From Phlebopus portentosus (Eukaryota; Basidiomycota; Agaricomycetes; Boletales; Boletinellaceae), in NCBI GenBank assembly GCA_037892935.1, contig JAYXKI010000001.1:682001-746000 (forward strand): a DNA stretch of 64,000 nt, in the 5' to 3' direction. Each line of letters opens with the position of its first letter. Position 1 is the first letter of the stretch. Below the pieces are notes generated by a model. That model was not told the origin of the DNA, ran no database searches, and saw only the letters and a list, made by a program, of their open reading frames with translations. Shown piece by piece: positions 36,383 through 48,700 of this stretch. The position numbers were made by a program, and so were the translations under genes.

Positions 36383-37912
36383 CAGTGGATCAAAAATAGG
36401 CTCGACAGTCGATAGAGCTCTGCAAGTCTGGTTCGAGCGGGTTATCGTGCGAGACAGTGGGAAGAGAGCAGAGCTGCAATGACCATGAACGAGCTGACGG
36501 TCGCCAGGAGGAGGACAAGTTCCCTAGCTGAGGGAGACGAGGCCCAATAAAAGGCAGCGAGCAGGCACAGCTTGATGAACTCAGAGGAATGGTGTTGCTA
36601 AGAGGGACGCAAGATCAATTTAGTTTTCGCCTCCGTTTCTGGACTGAAATCTGTGCACCATCACCGTTACCTCCTTTCGGCCAAACGCGCACGATCACTC
36701 CCGTCTCCTCCCCCTTGCGGAGAAACACGTCTTGGGCAGGCGTCGCTCAGACAACGCTCTGTTGCGTAAGCCGACGGAGTGGAATATACGCGTATGTCGG
36801 CCAATACCATTCGTGTTCTTGGGCTGAAGGAGATATGCAAATGGCAAAAATTTTACCGAAGGCGAAGTACATCAATACTAATGATGTCGAACAGCAAAAT
36901 TTGTTAGATGTAATCGCAGGGTTACTAGTATCTGCCACAACAATCTAGGAAGACAGAACATATACATACCTCAAGATATGTATGTCCGCAGACTCTCACG
37001 CGGACAGCATCACCAACTATCCATCCAGATGTTCGAACGACCGCATCTCCAGCACCAAATAATATAACAAACTTTATAAATTTAGTGTGTGGACACGGAC
37101 ATGCGGAGCCGCCACGCAACCGGATCATCGTTGTATCTGACACTGCAAAGTGCACTGAACGATGAGCAGCAGTTGGTTCCGATGCCGATGACGATGCATA
37201 ATTTTCTGAGCAAAGTAAGCAATTCTCGGAGATGATGCTAAACGGGGGATGAAGGTCAAGGCACCCATGAGAGTTCCAAACAAATTCAGTCATCATGCCG
37301 TCAGCTTCGTGACTCTATCCTTTCGACTGCACTACGCTGGCATAAACTGCGCTGTTTGTTTGTTGAAGATACGCGCCATCAGATGGAGGAGTGGGAGATC
37401 ATGATGGGGAGAACCTCCATGATATGCTTGACCTTCTACTTGTGTTCCCCGCGCATCCTGAAGGTAAGGTTTTTGATAGAGAAGGGATAGATGAACAGAA
37501 AGCCAAGATAACAAATTGATGGTCCTGCGACACAATGCTAGAGAAGCATCCGCTTTGATAGAGAAAAAAATTCATGTATTGAGCGGTCAAATTTGCCCGG
37601 TCGTGGGCAATGAACGAACACGAGCGATCGCGTCGCATTGAGCACGGAGTGATGATTGCGCGTATAATTATCCTCGCGGGGTAAGAGCAAGCATTTGTTG
37701 TTGCCGAACATTGTCGGTGCCGGCCAGCGCGTAAGCAGTTAATACACAAGTTCGTCGTCGTCGTCATCGTGTTTCGCAAAAGCAGTGAACGGTTGACGGT
37801 CGCGTTCAGCCCGGGGCGGCAGCCATGTAAGGCAACAACGCTCAGGGCAGTAGTACTAGCTGCTCTTTCATTCCATACTACATCTCAGTCAAAGTAAGAC
37901 TCAAATGCACAT
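36383..37912. other. 1.5-kb intergenic region
   Basis: Lies between two divergent genes. Short frames on both strands (for example around 36589-36948 and 36925-37296) lack domains and splice support. I see no RNA gene. Probably two promoters and leaders. Confidence 0.45.
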
Positions 37913-38586
37913 ATGCTCGCCCTCTCCTCCCTGAACAAGCTCCTTGGGCACGTCCTCGCTCCGCCCGCGCTGCACACAGCAGTCCTTTTCACCGCTGCCG
38001 GCGCGCTCGTCTCGTACGCAACAGCAGCGTCTTCACCCGAATCGAGCTCAAATCCGCGTCCGAAAGATGACATTCGCGTTCTCGTCGGGCTTGCGAGCGA
38101 AGTGTGGGCTGAGACGAAGGAGGACGGCGAGGGTATGGTCGATAGTGAGGTGCGTGTTTGTGTCCTTCACAAAAGTCTTTTGTTCTGTACCGTATTCAGG
38201 AATGTTCACTTATATCAATGCATGCAGTTAGGACGCATCATCGTCCTCCCCATTGTACCCACATCCAAACAACAACAAGACGGCGGCAACGGCAACAGCA
38301 GCGGCAACAACAGCACTTCAAGCAGCCAACCACCAAAAGACTCAGCCCTCCTCATCGCCCTAAACGCAACAGACGACATCGAATGGGGCGACCTTCAGCA
38401 CAAGGTTCGTCATCCGCACATACGTTCCTACAGTCCTCTTCCTCTCAAACATCGATATCGTATTGACGTATATGACCTTTTGTACAGGCACAAACCCTCG
38501 CCGCGCACCTTTCAAAACCACTCGAAAAACTCCAGGCTAAACTAGATTCCACCTCGCCACCACTTAGCAAGACTACTCGTCGATGA
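37913..38586 (+). CDS. Roadblock-like small protein, possible Ragulator/EGO complex subunit
   Basis: Exons 37913-38149, 38228-38404 and 38488-38586, all phase 0, give 170 residues. The pattern fits a roadblock/LC7 fold. An N-terminal helix (LALSSLNKLLGHVLAPPALH) is followed by a strand with a small-residue turn (AVLFTAAGALVSYA) and a second helix (IRVLVGLASEVWAETK). Then come LGRIIVLPIV, a Gly/Asn/Ser-rich loop insertion, ALLIALNATDDIEWGDLQHK, and a closing helix (AQTLAAHLSKPLEKLQ). Proteins of this kind scaffold Rag GTPases on the lysosome/vacuole for TORC1. The fold is a good guess; the exact subunit is not settled. Confidence 0.6.
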
Positions 38587-39258
38587 TGACACGCCCTCAA
38601 TTTCCTACTGCTTTGTTTCAGGTTTTCACTTTCTCGTCATTTCCGTAGTAATCTTGATTGGATTACATACACCTCGATCCTCTTGTTATCTGATTCTTAC
38701 CAGACCGCACTTTACTCTAATCTGCTGTTATCCCGCTGCTGTCCACGCCATGTACAACTTGATTTCTGACTTGATGAAATATTTATGATACACCTTTCCT
38801 TTTTTGTGCTCTTTTTCTCTTGTTACTTTCGTATAGTCTGAATACTAAGTCGAATAGTTGCAGTTCTCCTTGTCTGTATAGAGAAAATGCTGAATTATAT
38901 ATTGTAGATTGTATGTATCTTTTCACATTCTCTTGGTTTCCTTAGTCGAATCACAAGAAAGCAAAGACGACCTGCAAATAAAAGGAATTCGGAGACCCTT
39001 TTTTAAGTCAAATTTAACACTCGTATACCACAGTGACAAGGATGAAGTGAGCAACACTAGTTATATTCAGATCTAATGCAGAGCGTAAAAAGAACAAATG
39101 ATTGAAACATCGGCATCTTTCAAGAGTTTTCAAGCTTCGTAAGTAGTCGCAACTGCATTTATCGAATAAATTTAACAGCTGAGGTAACAATTCTATTCAG
39201 CAAAATTGTCAAGAGGGTCAATGCATCAAGAAAAGCAATGCGGGTAAGAAAGTTCAAT
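38587..39258. other. Intergenic region between convergent genes
   Basis: AT-rich 3' flanks of the roadblock-like gene and COQ1; no gene is seen. Confidence 0.5.
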
Positions 39259-41049
39259 TCAAGAAGTCCGTTTAACAACATGCTCTGCGAGTGCATCCAG
39301 TGCGCTCCGCGCGTCGCTCTCGGGAAGGAGCTGTAATACCTCACGAGCCTTGTCTGCGTGCACTTGTGCCAGTCCGCGTGTGCGCTCGACGCCTGAGGAA
39401 CGGCGGACGAGGTCTCTGGCCTGTAGAGAGGAAAGCATAAGCTTGAGAACGAGAACCGTTTTTTAAAAGTTGAATATATTAGCGTACCAGTTCGACGTCT
39501 CCTGCTTGTCCGAACTTGCGGGCTATGAGCGGACCCATTGCCGGATGCTCCTCCCATGCGAATAGTGCAGGTCCAGTTACGAGCCCTAATTGTAGATCCG
39601 CTCCGCCTGGTTTGCCTAATTGACTATCCACGGCTTCGTAGTCCAGAACGTCATCCACAAGCTGAAGAAAACGAAACCCGATGAGCCGTCAGCTCCGTCT
39701 TTCCGTAGAAAAGCGAAAGATAAAAAAGAGAAAGAAAAAAGAAAAACACGTACCTGGAAGGCAATCCCGACATTCCTCCCGTATGCGTATGCCACTTCCT
39801 TCCAAATCTCGCCTTCTTGCGCGCCGCCTAGGACTACAGCCGCGCGAACGCTCTTCGCGATGAGGCTCGCTGTTTTGAGGTATGATTTTTTGAGGTAGAC
39901 GTTCCACATCTCTCGGCCCATAGGTACCTCTAACGGTACCACCTCCTCTTCCTTCCCCTTCCCCTTGACATCTCCTTTCGACCCAAGTCCCAGGCCGAGA
40001 CCGAGTTCACTTAGCCCGACTTCACTGAGCACACCGGCCTCCCCGCCGTTCACAGCAGACTGCATCTGCAGAATCTCGCCCTCGACCAAATTCGCAATCA
40101 CACCCGCAATGAGCTCTACGCATTCCGACGAGCCTAGTCGGCTGAGCGCGGCGCTCGCACGCCCGAGCAGGAAATCCCCAGCGAGCACAGCGAGTTTGTT
40201 CCCGAACGCCGCAGGGGCAGATGCCACCCCTCTCCGAAGTGCCGCACCATCTATCACATCATCGTGCAACAGCGATGCAACATGGATCATCTCGACGATT
40301 TGGGCTAATCGCCGCTGCGTGGGTAGGAGTTGTACGGGCGATGCTAGCGCTGACGTTTGTACTGTCGTTGGCGTTCTATGTTCATGTATACATGGTGATG
40401 ACGCGCTCGATGGATGAGAAGGAGTAGGAGGCGTGTATATTGGCCCGGGCGTGGGCACGCGAGGCGGTGGAAGCTCGAACGCACTCTCAAAGCTACGCGT
40501 GTGGTCTGGCATGTTGGGATTCCAGTCGTTCAAGACATCCGGACGCGAAAGCGGGCTGTCCAACTCCTCTGCGCGGCCCCGTGCACCCTCCTGCTCCGCA
40601 GCCCACCTCTTCTCGTCCCAATCCGCGCCCAAACCGTTCGTCGCACGTGCAAAGAGCAAGACGAGCAAGGGTCTAATCTGCTTTGACGGCTGCAGAAAGT
40701 AGTACTCTGCAATTTTAGTGAGAGAGGGGTGGGAAGACCCGAGCAAGTGGAGCAGCGTCTTTCGCAGAGATGCAAGTTCAGGCGCGAGGTATTTGTATGG
40801 ATCCACATGCGTAGAAGTAACTTTGGTTTTCGTGGGCAAAGACGTGGCAGATTGAGCACGACTGGGATTAATATTAATATTAGCATCTTGTATCGTACTT
40901 TCTGGGTCGTGCTTTGTTCGTGCAGCAAACGCGCTGGAACATCGACGCGTGACGTGTGCGCGTATTGAGGGCTGAGAAGAAGCGACAGAACGAGTTGGAA
41001 CGCGGACACGGGACTCAGCCAACCGGAGATGAGTCGTCCATCGCCGCAT
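39259..41049 (-). CDS. COQ1: Trans-polyprenyl diphosphate synthase (ubiquinone side chain)
   Basis: Exons 39754-41049, 39488-39661 and 39259-39420 give 543 residues. An Arg/Ser-rich N-terminus (RRWTTHLRLAESRVRVPTRS) is a mitochondrial presequence. Family motifs are KQIRPLLVLL, the first Asp-rich motif LLHDDVIDGAALRRG, GNKLAVLAGDFLLGRA, LVEGEILQMQ and YLKKSYLKTASLIAKSVRAA, followed by the second Asp-rich motif LVDDVLDYEA. A Pro-rich insertion of about 100 residues (FELPPPRVPTPGPIYTPPTP) separates RPLLVLL from DDVID. A second, Gly/Lys/Glu-rich insertion follows ILQMQ. The enzyme makes the long isoprenoid tail of coenzyme Q in mitochondria. Confidence 0.93.
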
Positions 41050-41530
41050 CTTCTTATCTATCAGTCAGTCTATAGACCCAGTATAATCTTCTTCCCTCTT
41101 GCTGCCAGACAGAGGGAGGCCAGGTGCGAGGAGGAGAGGCGGGAGGTGGTGTCGGAAAGGGAGATACTGCAAATGAGCCGCTATTGGTTCTTTCTTTTTA
41201 TTCACCCACGCTCGATATTCTTCCAATTTCACCTATTTTTCTCTTCGTCCCCACCATGACGCATAGACAATTTCGGTACATGATAAATGGCCAGTACATT
41301 TTATATCCAAAAATATTCTGTATTCCAACAGGTAGTTCAATTTTCTCCCTACCAATACAATCCAAATCCTTTGCCGATTGAAGAAAACACGTGACGCGGA
41401 TATAGCCTTCCTAAATGGATCCTTTCTTTTCCCTGAAATCCTTCTTTTGTTTCCGATAATCAATGTTTTTGATGCAGCATCTTCTTCACCGACAATTTTC
41501 ACATAGGCGTTCGTTGAAAGTGTCGAGTCC
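41050..41530. other. Promoter region of COQ1 and 3' flank of the D-amino-acid oxidase gene
   Basis: 481 bp without a gene. Both flanking genes lie on the minus strand. Confidence 0.5.
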
Positions 41531-43003
41531 TTAGGCTTTCTTTTGCAGGACACCTTCGAGTAATTCAGACGCGATCCTAGCTGAACCCCAGGACGACTGG
41601 ACACCAAATCCACCATGTCTGCATTGTCCACGACAGATCAGAATGATTCGCAATATACGAACGAAGAAACCAGGAAAGACAAACCCATAGTTGTAGACGA
41701 GAGGCACCTTCACTCCAGTTACCGTCTGAAGCGTGTCCGTCTCGAGGCGAACTCCTCCCTTGCGCTGGGGACGTAGGCCGCAGCCTTCCTCGACGATGAT
41801 GGGTTTCACATCTTCGATCGTAGGCTTTTTGCTCTTATCCTGCGCATATGTGGGTGAGAGCTCGGGACAAAGCGCGAGACCCCGTTCAAGGATGTCTTTG
41901 CTCGTAGCCTCGCGAGGCTTCGGCTCCCTTCAAGCGGATGAACGCCGGAAACCATCAGCCACGGTCCGTTCATAAATAAAGTCGAAAAAACCATACCAAT
42001 CATTGGCGTCTCTCGTCCCTCCAACAATGACGTCCCCACACCTCCTCGGGATGATATACGTCCACAGATTCTTCCTGAAATCGCTGACGGTTCTTCCGAA
42101 CTGGATCCACGGCGCGCGCAAGACCACCGTTTGGCCCCGCACAGGGAAGACATTTGAATCTTCCACTCCGCCGAGATACCTCGCTTCGAGGCCCGCACAG
42201 ATAACGATTGCTGCGGGAGGTTTGCCGTCGGTGTATGCACCCTCGGCGAGTTGCGCGATGTGCTGGATCCGATCGCGTTGAGTGCGTCCGCCGAGAGAAC
42301 GGAACTTCTCGACGAGGTATAAGAGGTAGACCGGCATGTCGATTGTGAATGTGTCGAAGGTTATGCCAGCCGCTGTGCCGGGGATGAGCTCGTCTTCTTT
42401 CAAGTTCCTGAACTTTTCACATATAGCATCAGTTCGCCGAAGTAAAAAAGATAAAAATATGATTGCATACATTGGGCATAACTTCTAGACAATTCGCAAA
42501 AGGCAGTTTCTCCCCATAATACTCCGTCTGCGGAATTCTCAAGAAACTCTTTTCAGAATCCTTGCCTGGTTCGGACATCTCCCACATCACATCGAACGTC
42601 TCGCGGTCGATCTCTGCAAAAGAACTGAGCATATTATCCTCCAGACAAAAATAGCTTCATGAGTTCCGACTAACTTTGTTGTTTCTCGTCTCCGTGCGCG
42701 AAGCTAACATGATGGGCTCCCTGTAAAAGGCATTGAATTCGGAATTAGTTGTCTCTATATGCACGCAGGTGTGAGGAAACGCAGAGAGATTTAGTCACTT
42801 ACAGCCCAAGGACTGGTATACCTTATATTCTTCTTATCGTCCGGGAAAGTCTCTGCGACAATCGTAACAGGATATCCTTTCTCCTGGATCTTCAACGCCG
42901 TCGAGAGACCGACAACACCTGAAATTTACGTGCCATCAGGGTTGTTTCAGACAGTCGGTGTAATGTTTTCCGTACCTGCACCTAAGATCACGACGGAGGA
43001 CAT
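41531..43003 (-). CDS. D-amino-acid oxidase, FAD-dependent
   Basis: The first exon 42976-43003 encodes MSSVVILGAG and continues into VVGLSTALKIQEKGYPVTIV, the FAD Rossmann motif. Later: SPWAGAHHVSFAHG (flavin contact, DAO type), FDTFTIDMPVYLLYL, VFPVRGQTVVLRAPW, WTYIIPRRCGDVIVGGTRDA and the signature VPLVYNYGHGGFGVQSSWG created by a splice junction. The enzyme oxidises D-amino acids to keto acids, ammonia and H2O2. The C-terminus reads LEGVLQKKA. Unlike many fungal DAOs, which end in a peroxisomal SKL-type signal, no canonical PTS1 is seen. The location is therefore uncertain, or a last exon was missed. Confidence 0.92.
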
Positions 43004-43472
43004 GATGCTCGCACTAGTACTAGTAGGACGAAAGTAAGCTGTCTTCAATGAATCCTTACAACAGACAATGGTCTTCCGTTACTTATATGCGTTTGCAAAT
43101 GGACGCCCCGAAGAGGGTTCGAATGTGGTGTGGTATCGGAAATCGTCCCCGTAACTCAATTTACCGACTTGGCGGAGGGTGGAAGAGATTTTCCGGAGTC
43201 GAAACCTTTCGACAAGTGCTCCGACCGAGAGAGCTTGTGTCGATCAGCTAGCTTATCGGATATCAAATAGACGCTCAACAGGCGCCTATAAATTTCAATT
43301 TACCCCTGACTCGGATCTGTGAAAAATAGGCGATATCCACTTATATCGACGTAACAAGACACCCTACAAAACATGCAACAACGAAGGAACAAATTTTAAA
43401 ATATCAAGTTTACAAATCAAATCAAAGCAACGAAATTGTATTGCAGAAACCCTCACGTTGTCTATAGATCTA
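43004..43472. other. DAO promoter and Sec14-like gene 3' flank
   Basis: 469 bp without a supported gene. A GGTTCGAAT motif near 43117 resembles a tRNA T-loop, but the rest of a cloverleaf is missing. Confidence 0.5.
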
Positions 43473-45042
43473 TTAGGTCTCTTGATCAAACAGATACGAC
43501 ATTCTCCACGACACCTGCGGTTCCTCCCGATGCTTCTCAACACCTTGAGCACCAATGTCGAGTTTTTCCACTTTACCCGAAAGACCATTACTATCTGGAG
43601 ATTCTTCCGGCGCCGGGACGGCAGTCTCTGAAGATGAATCGGAAAAGCTAGGTACAGAGATAAGATAATCTTTGCTAAATAATGAATTGAGGACTTACGC
43701 TCTCTCCTCTTGGGCTTTGGAGTCCGTCTGTGAGAAATTGGGCCGATGCACTCGAGTACCATCAGGAGCTATACCACAATAGCTGAACCAAAGAGACGGG
43801 GGGAAAGCAAGGTGAGCAAGGGAAGATTTCTACTTGTTGGAGAATACAGCAGACGTACTCCACAATTTGCGACCAATAACTCTCGGGCTCGAATTCATAT
43901 TCAAACTCTCCTCCGAAATCCGCATCGAGTTGTTCAGCCGGTATGAGTTCTAGTAAGTCAGGATTGAAGCGAATCTAATCACAGAAATATTAATACGTTG
44001 TCGAAGCAGGGGCGAGTATTTACCTTATCCCGAGTGACCGGGTCCAAAAACGGTGCGATGCCTTTGTAGAAGAAAGCAAGGATGCCGGGCATGTTGACTA
44101 CGAGTCCACGGCCGAGCGTTTCGGGATAATGTCCCTGCAGGATATGCAACACCTTCCGTGCCGTGCCAATCGAAGGATTCGTACGCAGCGTTGTAGATTT
44201 GTAGTCTACAATGATCATGATCGATTCCACTCCGGGAGGCTGCATATCTTTTGCTCGTTCTCTTATATTCACGTTCGTTGAGAATTAGGCATTTTGAAAG
44301 AGGTATAAGAAGAGACGTACAACCACCAGACGAGATGTCGCAATTGACGAGGACTTTGTTCAGTGTTCTCTCTCCCTGGACGCATGTAGATGATAGGTCT
44401 TCCATCTTTATCGAATCCGTTCAATAATCTAGAGTAGAGAAAACGAACGCAGGAGAATTAGAAATAGATTAGAAATAGAGTTTAGGAGTTCAGAACGTTG
44501 ATAGCCTGGAGCGTTCCAAGTGACACGATGCGACATCAAGCATGATTAACCTACGTACATCTTGCCTGTCTCACTTTCAATCTTCACCTTTAAGGATAAT
44601 AAGCTCTCAGTAAAAGCCACAACACAATCAAAATCAAAGAGGTGAATAGAGACAAGACGCACTTCATCGGGAGGTATTAAATCCGGCTTGTACTCTCTTC
44701 GCCACTCCAAAGTAGCCTTGAGCCGCTTCTTCGCGTCATCGAGCTTCCACTTCGCCGCGCGCATATAGCGAGGTACGGTATCGGGCTTCTCCAGCCATCT
44801 TTTCTCCCAGACGTGGTAATCGTCGCTCTCAGGCAGCTGCTGTTCCTTTGCGTACTATGTTAGATAGGAACGTTAGGTCATCGTTAATTGTCAGTCATGC
44901 GATCGTCCCGCCGAACGGCTATAGAAGGCGTACGTACCTCTCGTAGACTCTCGATCTTCGCTATCTGCTCATCGGTATACGTCCATGGCTTGACAGTAGT
45001 CCCAACTGCGGGCGTACGGTGAACCTTATGCGTCCTAGACAT
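43473..45042 (-). CDS. Sec14-like phosphatidylinositol transfer protein, Pdr16/Pdr17 type (CRAL-TRIO)
   Basis: Starts at 45042 (MSRTHKVHRTPAVGTTVKPW). A CRAL-TRIO N-terminal helical part (MRAAKWKLDDAKKRLKATLE, WRREYKPDLIPPDEV) is followed by GKMYVGGFDKDGRPIIYMRP, SIMIIVDYKSTTLRTNPSIG and the lipid-gate region VLHILQGHYPETLGRGLVVN with PFLDPVTRDK, LDADFGGEFEYEFE and YW. HLLQ.HYPERLG with PFLDPVTR is characteristic of the Pdr16/Pdr17 branch, which moves phosphatidylinositol and sterols and affects azole tolerance (family knowledge). The last exon is a Ser/Glu-rich tail ending YLFDQET. About six exons. Confidence 0.88.
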
Positions 45043-45765
45043 GCTACCAGACACGCGTACGTCTTGAACGTGTGAATGAGAGTTTCAAGACACCGGCTTG
45101 ATGAGATATTTCCCTCGGGACTTCGTGCTGATGCGCCCGCTATGTGTCCGATCGGATAAATCGCGGTCAGCGCATCTTACCAATCATTTCACCTCACCGA
45201 CTTCATCATGTTGTGATTGTTATTATATTTTGCCCCGAGCTTGTGTGAATGACTAATTGATAGAATACAAACAACTACTATCAATACTATAGAGCGAATG
45301 AATGAATGATATGAGAGTGAAAAAGAAAGCGGGAGAGAAGGAGTTGGACATGCGGAAAGAAAGAGGCATCGCTATCGTCGAAATGAGTGTAAATTGCCAG
45401 AGACTACCCTGCAATAAGATAGGGTAGCAAGATAGACGGAAGGCAGTATGAGGCATATGAGCTATGAAAAGTAGCAAGAGCAGAAAAGAATGCAAGGTAT
45501 GAAAGAAGTATGAGGGGACAGGTACAAAAAGTGAAGAACAAAAACAACAACAACAGGATGACCAAGAAAAGAAAGTCGAATGAATAGAGCAAGGGATAAA
45601 GAAGTAGATGAGGTGTAGTAGATGCAAATGATGATAATAATAGTACTGTTTGCATGAATTGCTGTCCCAGAATTATATTGTAGTATTGTTTGTTACGATG
45701 AAGTCCAGCAAGGAAATGTTCTCCAAAGCATCTGTTTAACGGAGTTGACGTTAGGATGGAATGAT
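45043..45765. other. Intergenic region, purine-rich
   Basis: The plus strand at 45290-45660 is rich in GAAAG and AAC runs with a small GAAT repeat near 45296. It is probably the 3' UTR side of the gene at 45766-49407 plus the promoter of the Sec14-like gene. No coding evidence. Confidence 0.5.
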
Positions 45766-48700
45766 TTACGTGCCGATTTTCCAGCTAGAGGGTGGACCTC
45801 TGCTATGTCGATGCTGAGTGGGTAACGGCGTATTTGACGGAGCAGTCCTTGTCCGTGGACGAGGAGCGTTCCGAGAGGAAGGCATCGAACTCCGAGGTAT
45901 ATTCCCAGTCGACTCTGCTCTTGGGTAGGAGCTCGGGAAACCAATCACACTAGCGGAGCCACCTCCACCAGAACTCCCCATCTGAGGATTGAGCATTTGT
46001 GCGCGTCGATTTGAAGGTCCGAAAGCATCGCCGTAGACACTCGCCGCTCCCCAGCCAGTTTCGCTCATTCCGCCGGTATTTCCGGCATACATCGAGCGCG
46101 GAGCAGGAGCGAACATCGGAGCCGTGTTCCACATATTATTCATGCCATAACCTCCCATACCCATGCTCGAGCCCATACCCATGCCCATAGCAGGCCCAGG
46201 AGCAGTAAAAGCGTTGACACTTGAGCCACGCTCCCATTCGTCCGCTGCAGCCGCCATAGCTTGCTGTGCCACCGCGTACTGATATGCCTGTTTGGCGATC
46301 TGCATAGCTTGTCGGTGAGCTGCGAGGAAGGCAGCGTCTGCCCCGGGAGGTGGAGATGATACCATGAATTGCGGTGGGTTCGGGCCCATACCCATGCTCA
46401 TACCTGGCATACCATTCAAAGGAGCCATAGCGGACATGCCTCCCATCATAGGCGTGCTCATCCCCTGTTGCTCCCATCTCATCTGCATCATACCATTGAA
46501 GTCCATGCCCATACCACCTCCTGTATTCAGCGGAGGTAATCGAGGAACCATCGTCGGATCTTCATTGTCATCGTCAGTTTCAAGCGGACCACGTCCGTTG
46601 ATGACGTTGGCAAGCTATGAAACGAGTAAAATCGTAAATTTTCAGAGCCGAATATACAGAAAGAAAGACAAACCTCAATGGCAGCCTTTGCCTCGCTCCG
46701 CCTCCTCTCACGAAGTCTGCTCTCGCGTTCTTCTACCGCAGCCTGAGTCTCGATTTTCAGCTGACCAAGACCAGATTTCCGTCCTCGGACAGTCTCGTCT
46801 TTATCAACTTCCAATGGCTCCTGGAAGCTCACACTTACACGCTTCAAGTGACCACGAGCGCCCTTCATAGCGCTTGGTGGGCTAGCACCGACAGCGCTAC
46901 TGGCTGGACTATCACCGGTTCCCCGTACGTCAGGGCTGAAGTAATCGCTACCGTCCATGGGTGTAAGGGGAGCCTTCCCATTTGACGAACCGCCAGTTGA
47001 GCTAGCAGGGCTTTCTTGACGCTTCCCACCCATCATAAATGGTCGTTGAGGAGGCGACTTCTGCATTGCTGGCACCGCACGCGAGGCAGAAAACGATGCT
47101 GACGTCGAGGAGCCGGACACAGAACTTTCGTTCTGAGGTGATGCCACGAGAGGCTTCGTGACAAGAGGTGGAATGCTATTCTGGGGACGCGACGTAACGG
47201 TGAATGTCGACGAAGACGACTGGCGTTGATGTGAGACTTTGGCCAATTGACTGAAAGCATTTTGAGGAAGGCCATTGGTAGATCCGAATGACGGCGGGCT
47301 GGTTGCAGACTTTTGGGGTCTAGATACCACTCTGAACCCTGTATCACGTTCGACGCGGTCCTTCACGGGCACCGGGCGCAGTTCGCTAGCTTTGCTCTGA
47401 GAGCTGTCTAGAATCTCGGATAAAGCAGAAACTGACGCGCGTCTCGCACCAGGTGTGACGGGCCTAAGCGACTCGAGACGTGGCGGCGCGACGATTGTAG
47501 TAGTGGATGCAGGTGAATCTGACTTGGCGGAATCCGCAAAGGATGGTTTAGGGCTCGCTTTCGTTTGGCTCGACAGATTAGCCTCACTTCGCGAAGCAGA
47601 ATTGCTCCGATGGCCCTTCAATCCGGCTGCCGTTGTTAGCTGCGACAGTCTGCTATTGATATCCGTTGGACTGATGAATGTCTTCCTTCCTTTTGGTAGT
47701 TCGGCTCCGCTGTCATCTTTGATAGGCTTACCACTTAGCGGATTGTTCTTCGTATTCAAGTCAATCAGAGGCTTCCGTGGTAGCGTAGACGACCCGTCAC
47801 TTCTTTGTGAAAAGGCGCTGCCTGGTCGCTTTGGGCACTTCAACGCTGAGAGCGGAGCATCTTCATCAGAAGATTCGCTCTCAGAGCTAGACTCTGACGT
47901 ATCGCTATCGCCGCCGCCACGTTGTCGTTGAACAACTGCTGTAGCATGTTCTAATTAAAAGACAAACACCGACGTAAGAATGGAAGTCTCATAACAAAAC
48001 CTGTCATGAGGTTTCCAGATATGAAAACGCACCGCGTCTGTTGGCATCAGCAACGGCGCTCGCTCGTTGTGCGGCCGCGCTTGGACTGAGTTCACTGGTA
48101 GAATAGCTAGCTCTTTGTCGCCTGTACAGGCTGAATGAACGCGTTCCCACAGTTGCTTCTGCCGGCTTCGGGAATGCAGAAGGTGGAGGACCTCGAGATG
48201 GTGAAGCTGAGGCGTGCGAAGAACGATTGGATGTATCATGCCCAGCTTCAGAACGTGTAGAAGGCACTTGCTGGTGATGAGAATAGTCGGTTGTACGAGA
48301 CGCTCCGTGCCCCAAATCAGAACGTGCCCCGTAACTACGTTTCGTTATGGTACGCTGGCGACTGAGGCGGGAGCGAGGACGGGAAGGCGAGCCGTCATCC
48401 GAGTCAGATTCCTCAGATGAACTGGTCTCTGAAGAAGACGATATTACTGCAGACTTCCTCGAAGGCTTTGGTTGACCCCCACGACCCGGAGTAGGTGAAG
48501 GTGAAGCAGTCGGCCGGCCGGCACGAAGTGGTCTTGGCGGCACGGCGTCCGAAACTGCTGAATTATTAGCTGCAACAGAGACCGGGCGAATTGTCGGACT
48601 TGGCGAGCCGTTCGCTAAATTTGTACTACTTCTGCGAGCCTGTGCTTCCCGGAAAGCCGCCACAGAAATGCGCTGAGAAGAATCCGTGGAAGCCACGCTG

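Noticed and set aside
36428..36450. GGTTCGAGC motif resembling a tRNA T-loop
   Set aside because: Flanking bases do not pair as a tRNA; chance match.
36589..36948. 119-codon plus-strand frame upstream of the RasGEF gene
   Set aside because: No recognisable motif, mixed composition and located in probable promoter sequence; not enough to call a gene.
43114..43135. GGTTCGAAT, reminiscent of a tRNA T-loop
   Set aside because: No matching acceptor, D or anticodon stems could be formed around it.
45253..45655. Hydrophobic minus-strand frames that look like membrane proteins
   Set aside because: Again the translation of a purine-rich tract (complement is pyrimidine-rich, giving Phe/Leu/Ser); no start context or homology seen.
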